From Lentzea aerocolonigenes (GTDB taxonomy: Bacteria > Actinomycetota > Actinomycetes > Mycobacteriales > Pseudonocardiaceae): 64,000 nucleotides of DNA. Positions 58,852 to 64,000 of this stretch are shown in pieces (within the stretch, counting starts at the first letter, position 1; the number at the start of each line of letters is the position of its first letter). The notes beneath the pieces were generated by a model, which worked only from the letters and a program-made list of their open reading frames with translations, was not told where the DNA came from and did no database searches. The DNA is taken from NCBI RefSeq assembly GCF_000974445.1, contig NZ_BBOJ01000019.1, forward strand, positions 158,335 to 222,334. The letters run 5' to 3'. The position numbers and the translations under genes were made by a program.

Positions 58852-60045
58852 TCACCGGCGCGCGGCGGCCCTGGCGGCGTGCAGGGTGTCGAGCAGCACC
58901 CCGTGGCGTTGCTCGGCGCTCTGGCCCGCCGTTCCCTGTTCGATGCGGTGCCGCAGGAAGGCCAGCTCGGTGACGGCGATCTGGTAGCTCTTCACGGCCC
59001 TGACCGCCGAGTCACCGGACTTGCGCTTGACCGCCCGCAGCCAGTTCCTGCGCCCGTTGAGGCTGGCCAGCAGGGCCACCTCGCTGGTGGCGATCCACCG
59101 GTTCTGCGCCATCGCGGCGAGCTGCCCCGCGACTATCCGCTGCTCCCGACGCCGTTGCCAGACCACGATCGCGACCGCTCCCGCGAACACCGGCACCATG
59201 ATCAGGAAGTACAGGTTGATGAAGTCCGACCCGGTGCCGACGGTCGTCGAGAAGTTCCAGAGCGAGTGCAGCCCGACCGCGGTGAGGTACCCGCCGATCG
59301 GCGCGAAGATCCGGACCGTGGCGTTGCTGGTGCTCGCCGCGATGCCGACGCCGATACCGGTCATGGCCGTGAACAGCGGGTGCGCGAACGGCGACAGCAC
59401 CCCGCGCAGCACGAACAGGGCGATCACGCCGCCGCCCATGTTGCCGAGCCCGTTCTCGAGGAAGACGCGGCCGAAGTACCAGATGTTCTCGGTGAACGCG
59501 AAGCCCGCGGCCGTGATGCCCGCGTAGACCATGCCGTCCACGACCCCGTCGAACTCGTGGCGTCGCCGGAGGAACACCGCGAGCAGGAACACGGCCTTGG
59601 TCGCCTCCTCGACGATCGGCGCCCCGACCACAGCCGTGAACGTCGTGCCGTCGTTCGTGAGGAGGTCGCCGAGCACCCGCGCGGTCTGGTTGAACGCGAG
59701 CGAACTGATCGTCGCCCCGCAAGCACCCCACACGAACGCGAAGAGCAGCATCTTCGCGGGCTCCGGCTCCCACCGGTCGATCCACAGGAACGCGCTCACC
59801 ACGAACGCGACGGGAATCAACGCCGCGGCGGCGCCGACCAGCAACGGCTCGATGCCGATGCTCGACGTGCCGAGCGCGAACAGCACCAGGCCCGCCGCGG
59901 CGAGCGCGATGAGCGCCACGACGGGGAACAGGACGGTCCAGCGGCGCTGCTCGATGCGCTTCTTCGTCGGTGCCGGCGTCGGCGTTGACGTCGATGCTGG
60001 CGTCGGCGTCGGCACCGTTGGTGGCGTCGGCGTGTGGTCGTTCAC
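58852..60045 (-). CDS. PrsW-family intramembrane metalloprotease
   Basis: A 397-residue multi-pass protein. Thr/Pro-rich cytoplasmic head, then about eight helices. Catalytic set: PIVEEATKAVFLLA (E-E-x-x-K), FAFTENIWYFGR, HPLFTAMTGIGVG and LHSLWNFSTTVG. PrsW cuts anti-sigma factors in Bacillus; here the target is unknown. A basic C-terminal tail of about 100 residues is extra. GTG at 60045 is eight bases after TAAGGT (60054-60059, minus strand), probably leaderless. Confidence 0.88.
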   Translation of the reverse strand: MNDHTPTPPTVPTPTPASTSTPTPAPTKKRIEQRRWTVLFPVVALIALAAAGLVLFALGTSSIGIEPLLVGAAAALIPVAFVVSAFLWIDRWEPEPAKMLLFAFVWGACGATISSLAFNQTARVLGDLLTNDGTTFTAVVGAPIVEEATKAVFLLAVFLRRRHEFDGVVDGMVYAGITAAGFAFTENIWYFGRVFLENGLGNMGGGVIALFVLRGVLSPFAHPLFTAMTGIGVGIAASTSNATVRIFAPIGGYLTAVGLHSLWNFSTTVGTGSDFINLYFLIMVPVFAGAVAIVVWQRRREQRIVAGQLAAMAQNRWIATSEVALLASLNGRRNWLRAVKRKSGDSAVRAVKSYQIAVTELAFLRHRIEQGTAGQSAEQRHGVLLDTLHAARAAARR

Positions 60046-60075
60046 GGGAAATGACCTTAGAGGCACACTTGTCCG

Positions 60076-60990
60076 GTGTTCGACTGGGAAGCCGCTTGGC
60101 ACGCCGCCCTGTACGGCCCGTCGGGCTTCTTCGCACGCGGTGAGAAGCCTTCCGCGCACTTCCGCACGTCACCAGTGGTGGGACCGGAACTGGCCGCGGC
60201 GCTTCTCGAGCTGTTGTCGCGCGTGGACGCGGCCCTCGGATTTCCCCCGGTAGTGGACTTCGTGGACGTCGGCGCAGGAGGCGGCGAACTGGCCTTCGCA
60301 GTCCGCTCCCTGGCCTCGGGCTCGCTGGCCTCCCGGCTGCGCGTGACGGCCGTCGAACTGGGCCCACCCGTTGAACTGCCTGGAGTTCACTGGACTTCTT
60401 CGGTGCCTTCGTGCGTCGGGCTGCTGGTCGGGCACGAGTGGCTCGACTCGATCCCGTGCCCGGTGGTGACCGGACCTTCTGCCGACCCGTGGATCACCCG
60501 GTGGTGGCCTTCCCTCCGTCCCGGTGAGCAGGCGGAGGTGGGCGCTCCACGTGACGCCGCCTGGGCCTCCGCCGTGTCGTCGGTGCGCGGCGCGGCCCTG
60601 GCGATCGACTACGGCCACCTCGTGTCGTCCCGCCGCTTCACCCTGACCGGCTACCGGAACGGGCGCCAGGTGCCGCCGGTGTTCGACGGTTCGTGCGACA
60701 TCACGGCCCACGTGGCCTTCGACTCGTGCGCGGCGGCGGCCGGCGGACCGTTCGTGCTGGTGTCGCAACGGGACGCGCTGGCCGCTCTCGGGGTGACCGG
60801 TGACGTTTCCGGGTCCGGGTGGGAGTGGCTGGAGTCGGCGGCTCGGGCCGGGCGGGTTGCCGAGCTGCGTGATCCTCGCGGGCTGGGTTCGTTCGGCTGG
60901 TTGTTGCACGGGTGCGGGGTGGCGGTTTCGGACCTGCTGCCCGAGTTGCCGCCCTGGCGTCCGAATCCCGCCAGCTTTTCCGTGGTCTGA
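60076..60990 (+). CDS. MidA-like SAM-dependent methyltransferase
   Basis: A 304-residue protein of the NDUFAF7/MidA group (Methyltransf_28). Start FDWEAAWHAALYGPSGFFAR, then HFRTSPVVGPELAAALLEL, VDFVDVGAGGGELAFAVRSL as the SAM loop, and LLVGHEWLDSIPCPVV. In eukaryotes NDUFAF7 methylates a complex I subunit. A NuoD-like gene is only 1 kb away, but I cannot show a link. GTG at 60076; the gene is divergent from the protease. Confidence 0.8.
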   Translation: MFDWEAAWHAALYGPSGFFARGEKPSAHFRTSPVVGPELAAALLELLSRVDAALGFPPVVDFVDVGAGGGELAFAVRSLASGSLASRLRVTAVELGPPVELPGVHWTSSVPSCVGLLVGHEWLDSIPCPVVTGPSADPWITRWWPSLRPGEQAEVGAPRDAAWASAVSSVRGAALAIDYGHLVSSRRFTLTGYRNGRQVPPVFDGSCDITAHVAFDSCAAAAGGPFVLVSQRDALAALGVTGDVSGSGWEWLESAARAGRVAELRDPRGLGSFGWLLHGCGVAVSDLLPELPPWRPNPASFSVV

Positions 60991-61008
60991 CGACGATCGT
61001 TCTGCGGT

Positions 61009-61431
61009 ATGCGAATCCACAACGTTCTGCCTTCCGCCGCTCTGTCCGACCCCGGCCGGGAGTACCGGAGTTCTGAGCCCGGCGTGCCTTTGCGGTGCTG
61101 CCTGCGGAAGTCGCTGGCCGATGAGCCGGTGTGGTTGTTCCGGTACTCGCCGTCGTTCGGGAATGGGCCTTATTCGGAGGTCGGGCCGGTCTTCACGCAC
61201 GTGGAGTGCGCGGGGGCGCCTTCGTTGGATCGTCTCCCTGTTGAATTGTTGAACAATCCCCGGATTCTACGTTCCTACAACGCTGCAGGTCAGATCGTGG
61301 ATGGGGAGGTGGTGGAGCCTGGATCGTTCGATCGTGTGATCGAAGGATTGTTCAACGATCCTTCGATTGAGGCGGTGCAGGTGCGGAGCTTGTCGCACGG
61401 GTGCTTCTACTTCGGCGTGACGAGGGCTTGA
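61009..61431 (+). CDS. DUF1203 family protein
   Basis: A 140-residue protein with the family blocks PLRCCLRKSLADEPVWLFRY, FGNGPYSEVGPVFTHVECAG and FNDPSIEAVQVRSLSHGCFY. Adjacent CysCys and a second Cys pair hint at metal or redox chemistry, unproven. ATG at 61009, 18 bases after the methyltransferase stop. Confidence 0.82.
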   Translation: MRIHNVLPSAALSDPGREYRSSEPGVPLRCCLRKSLADEPVWLFRYSPSFGNGPYSEVGPVFTHVECAGAPSLDRLPVELLNNPRILRSYNAAGQIVDGEVVEPGSFDRVIEGLFNDPSIEAVQVRSLSHGCFYFGVTRA

Positions 61432-62063
61432 TCGCCTCGCCTGAATGAGTGAGTTGGGGCGAGTGGGTGGGGTGGGCCGCCTGGGGCTGGCCGGCGGGGC
61501 CGGGCGTCCGAGGCTGGCCGCCTGGGGCTGGCCGCCTGGGGCCGGGCGCCTGGGCGTGGGCGCCAGGGGTTCAGCGGCTAGGGCGGGCAGCTGGACGAGA
61601 CTCTGGGGTTCAGCGGTTGGGCGATGTGAGCGGTCCAGCGAGGTTGCGCGGTCCAGCGAGGACGCGAGCAGCCGGGTTGAGCTACGCGGTGAACTCGTGA
61701 GCGGCCGGGGTTGAGCGGCGCCGTGAGAGCTCAGGCGTTGAGCGGCGCGGCGAAGGCGTGAGCGACAGACCCGGGGCGATCTGAAGGCGGCACGCCCAGG
61801 TGTGAGGCATCTGGCGAGCCCGGCAAGATGCGAGGGACCCCGACCGGCCCGCCACCGTGTGAGCCGCGGGGACCAGCCCTGCGCGCACCAGGCTCGAGCC
61901 ACATCGATCGGGTCGGCCACGAACCGGGCCCATCAGAAACGCAAGCCGCACCACCAACCCACGCGCCCCCACACCGCGACGAGCCGCACCCGAGCACCCC
62001 ACCCGCCCACCAGGCCGTGAACCGCGTCCGAGCGACTTCCCGGCTCCGTGAAACCATGCTCCG
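61432..62063. repeat. 632-bp decayed, word-repeat region
   Basis: No credible gene. Short words recur: GGCTGGCCGCCTGGGG (twice near 61510-61540), GGGGTTCAGCGG (61566-61577 and 61605-61616), GCGGTCCAGCGAGG (61630-61643 and 61648-61661, period 18), and GTTGAGCGGCGC (twice near 61708-61750). Frames through it give low-complexity Gly/Ala/Arg/Trp peptides. It looks like degraded coding or repeat DNA. Confidence 0.6.
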
Positions 62064-63143
62064 GTGAGCGAGCAGATCACCGTCGGCGTAGGAGCAGGCG
62101 CCCAGTACCTGGGCGTGGACCGCGTGATCGACCTGGGGCCACTTCACCCGTCGGCCCACGGCGCCTACCGTCTTCGACTGACGGTCACCCCCGACCTGGT
62201 GATCACCGCTGCCGAGCCTCTCGTCGGGCACCTGCACCGCGGGGCCGAGAAGCTCTTCGAGGTTCGCGACTACCGGCAGGTGCTGACGCTGGCCAATCGG
62301 CACGACTGGCTTTCCGCGTTCTGCAACGAGCTTGCTGTCGCGTTGGCCGTCGAGCGCATGACGGGCATGGACGTTCCCGTGCGCGCCCAGTGGCTTCGCG
62401 CCCTGCTCTGCGAGCTCAACCGGCTGTTGGCGCACATGGTTTTCCTGACGCCGTTGGCGCCTGAGGCCGCCACCTACCGCGAGGGCGTCCAAGCACTCAT
62501 GGAGGAGGCTTCCGGGGGCCGCATCCACTTCATGTTCAACCGGATCGGCGGCCTCCGCGAGGACGTGCCCGCGGGCTGGACGTCCAGGGCAGCCGACTTC
62601 TTGTCCACTGTGGACATCCCGCACGTCGACTTCGCCGAGCTGGAAGGCCTTGGGGTTCTGTCGCGCGAGGACGCGTTGGCGTACGGCGTCACCGGGCCGA
62701 TCGGGCGGGCCAGCGGGGTGGACTTCGACCTGCGGCGCGACGATCCGCTGCCTGCGTACAAGGAGCTCGACTTCGCGCCCGTCGTGCGGACCGAGGGTGA
62801 CGCTGCGGCGCGCGTGCGGTGTCTCCAGGACGAGATCCGGAAATCGGTCGAGTTGGCCAGGCAGTGCCTCGATCGTCTGCCGCAGGGGCCGGTGAACGTT
62901 CGGTTGCCCAAGGCCATCAAGGCTCCTGAGGGCTCGGTCTACACGCGTGTCGAGGCGCCGCTCGGCACGTCGGGGGTGCACCTGTCGTCGCGCGGTGAGA
63001 AGACGCCGTGGCGCCTCAAGCTGCGGACGTCGTCGTTCAACAACGTTCAGGCGCTTGGAGCGCTGTTGCCCGGCACCGAGGTCGACGACCTGCCGGCCGT
63101 GCTGAGCAGTTTCGCCGTCATCGTCGGCGACATCGACAAGTAG
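62064..63143 (+). CDS. orphan NADH-quinone oxidoreductase subunit D-like protein
   Basis: A 359-residue protein of the complex I 49-kDa/NuoD family. VIDLGPLHPSAHGAYRLRLT keeps the quinone-site His; AVERMTGMDVPVRAQWLRAL, LLAHMVFL, GLREDVPAGW, YTRVEAPLGTSGVHL and GALLPGTEVDDLPAVLSSF follow the family. It is shorter than NuoD (about 430) and the quinone-binding Tyr (LDYVSMMCNE in bovine 49-kDa) is Trp here (HDWLSAFCNE). No other nuo gene is near, so it is not the main subunit. GTG at 62064. An IS element lies directly after the stop. Confidence 0.8.
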   Translation: MSEQITVGVGAGAQYLGVDRVIDLGPLHPSAHGAYRLRLTVTPDLVITAAEPLVGHLHRGAEKLFEVRDYRQVLTLANRHDWLSAFCNELAVALAVERMTGMDVPVRAQWLRALLCELNRLLAHMVFLTPLAPEAATYREGVQALMEEASGGRIHFMFNRIGGLREDVPAGWTSRAADFLSTVDIPHVDFAELEGLGVLSREDALAYGVTGPIGRASGVDFDLRRDDPLPAYKELDFAPVVRTEGDAAARVRCLQDEIRKSVELARQCLDRLPQGPVNVRLPKAIKAPEGSVYTRVEAPLGTSGVHLSSRGEKTPWRLKLRTSSFNNVQALGALLPGTEVDDLPAVLSSFAVIVGDIDK

Positions 63144-63146
63144 GGC

Positions 63147-64000
63147 TAGTAGTGCTTTGTTAGGTTAGTCGGTAGTTGTTGTGGCGTAGCGGTTTCACGG
63201 TTTGGTGGCAGGTCAGGCAGACGCCGGTCCAGGTCGCGAGGAGTAGTTGCAGTTCGCGGACGACCTTGTAGAGGGTCAGGCCGGCGCAGCCGCTTTTGGG
63301 TCTGCTCGCAGCAAGGTGAGGAACAGGTGCGCCGCCGTGACCAGGGTGACGTGGCGGTGCCAGCCCTGCCAGGAGCGGCCCTCGAAGTGGTCCAGGCCCA
63401 GGCCGGTCTTGAGTTCGCGGTAGTCGTGTTCGATCCGCCAGCGGATCTTGGCGTAGCGGATGAGGTCGGTGTGGCTGGTGTCGGCTGGGAGGCTGGAGAG
63501 CCAGTAGGTGACTGGTTCGGGTTCGTCGTCGGGCCATTGGGCGATCAGCCACCGCTCGGGCAGGATGCCGTCGTCGAGGTCGCGGGGGACGCGATGCCCG
63601 GCGGGCCGGACTCGCAGGAACACGAACTGTGAGGACAGTGCGCCTTTGCTGCCTTCGCGCCAGGTGACGGTGAGTGCGGCTTCGCGGCCAGCGGCGGCCA
63701 CGTGCCGGGCCAGGCTGACCGGCTCGTCCGGGTAGACGGGCGTGTCAGCGGGCCGGCGGCCGCACCGGCCCGTCCCGGACCATTCCCGCACGGCGGGAAC
63801 CGCCTCGCTGGTGTGCGCCAGGGCCTCGCCTTTGAGCTGCACGCTGTAGGCGATGTCCCGCTCGTCGAGCGCGGCGCGGAACTGGCCGTTGTCACCGTAA
63901 CCGGCGTCCGCGACCAGCACGGGCGGCCGCAACCCCTGTTCGGCGAGTTCGTCGAGCATCTCGACAGCCAGCGTCCACTTCGGACGATGTCCTTCCTCGT
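63147..64000. mobile_element. IS701-like insertion sequence, truncated by the window end
   Basis: A transposase gene on the minus strand begins off the window. The left end is probably near 63147 (TAGTAGTGCTTTGTTAGG), only a few bases after the NuoD-like stop at 63143. The other end and target duplication are off the window, so the boundary is approximate. Confidence 0.7.
63160..64000 (-). CDS. IS701-like DDE transposase, 5' end off window, -1 frame change
   Basis: The visible C-terminal part (about 280 residues in two frames) has VLVADAGYGDNGQFR with the second catalytic Asp and the Y-2-R-type block IRWRIEHDYRELKTGLGLDH with the catalytic Glu. Frame 1 ends at TGA 63276-63278 after LRADPKAAAPA. 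The normal C-terminus (SGCAGLTLYKVVRELQLLLA then TWTGVCLTCHQTV) continues in the -1 frame to TAA at 63160-63162. The frames join at CCCAAAA (63294-63300, minus strand), a canonical -1 slippery heptamer. Either it is programmed frameshifting or a lost A. Confidence 0.75.

Noticed and set aside
61445..61714. 89-codon Gly/Ala/Arg-rich frame
   Set aside because: It comes from the word-repeat region; other frames are equally open and none has a family match.
1..64000. CRISPR arrays, rRNA, riboswitches or prophage
   Set aside because: No regularly spaced direct repeats, rRNA sequence, recognisable riboswitch core or phage structural genes were seen.

Overview
The window is high-GC actinobacterial DNA. 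Gene order and protein motifs point to the order Pseudonocardiales (a Lentzea/Saccharothrix/Amycolatopsis-like organism; the genus is inference). The strongest clue is shared gene order with the Mycobacterium tuberculosis stretch Rv3579c-Rv3603c. Recognisable members are rlmB, cysS, ispF, ispD, carD, an LpqE-like lipoprotein, radA, an Rv3587c-like protein, a beta-carbonic anhydrase, mutY, an Rv3591c-like hydrolase, mhuD, clpC1, lsr2, lysS, coaX, panD, panC and an Rv3603c-like protein. Start codons are often GTG or TTG, and several genes have a TANNNT box 6-8 bases before the start, as in leaderless actinobacterial transcripts.

Layout. 1-4.6 kb: end of a response regulator and its sensor kinase, an aldo-keto reductase, a beta-helix-like membrane protein and tRNA-Thr. 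4.7-10.3 kb: a ThrE-type exporter, then trehalose genes otsA and an unusual trehalose-phosphatase/GH15 fusion. 10.3-20.8 kb: two paralogous EF-Tu-domain-III-like proteins, radA (with decayed copies of its 3' end and no disA beside it), a DoxX-like protein, the LpqE-like lipoprotein, carD-ispD-ispF, a TIR-domain protein, a HAD protein, cysS and rlmB. 21.4-27.3 kb: an MFS transporter, a membrane diguanylate cyclase and a zinc-type ABC importer. 27.3-35.3 kb: a carbohydrate ABC importer (binding protein, two permeases, separate ATPase), two LacI regulators with several visible operators, and an NmrA-like/HxlR divergent pair. 35.3-44.7 kb: Rv3587c-like protein, carbonic anhydrase, mutY, RNA-ligase-like phosphoesterase, hydrolase, M1 peptidase, mhuD, sirtuin and several actinobacterial proteins of unknown function. 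44.8-54.9 kb: clpC1, an iron-siderophore module (FhuF-like reductase, permeases, ATPase, binding protein; two IdeR/DtxR-type boxes), lsr2 and lysS. 54.9-61.4 kb: a methyltransferase, coaX-panD-panC-Rv3603c-like (pantothenate/CoA), a PrsW-like protease, a MidA-like methyltransferase and a DUF1203 protein. 61.4-64 kb: a decayed repetitive stretch, an orphan NuoD-like protein and an IS701-like element cut by the window end.

Functionally this is mostly housekeeping: isoprenoid and CoA precursors, aminoacyl-tRNA synthetases, CarD, Clp protease and DNA repair. Nutrient import modules (sugar, zinc, iron) have been inserted into it. The most unusual content lies between convergent genes. It includes a 300-bp two-copy nested-palindrome element beside both metal importers, a four-copy 51-nt hairpin family with a compensatory base-pair change, and other long nested hairpins. 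I found no CRISPR array, rRNA, prophage or large biosynthetic cluster.
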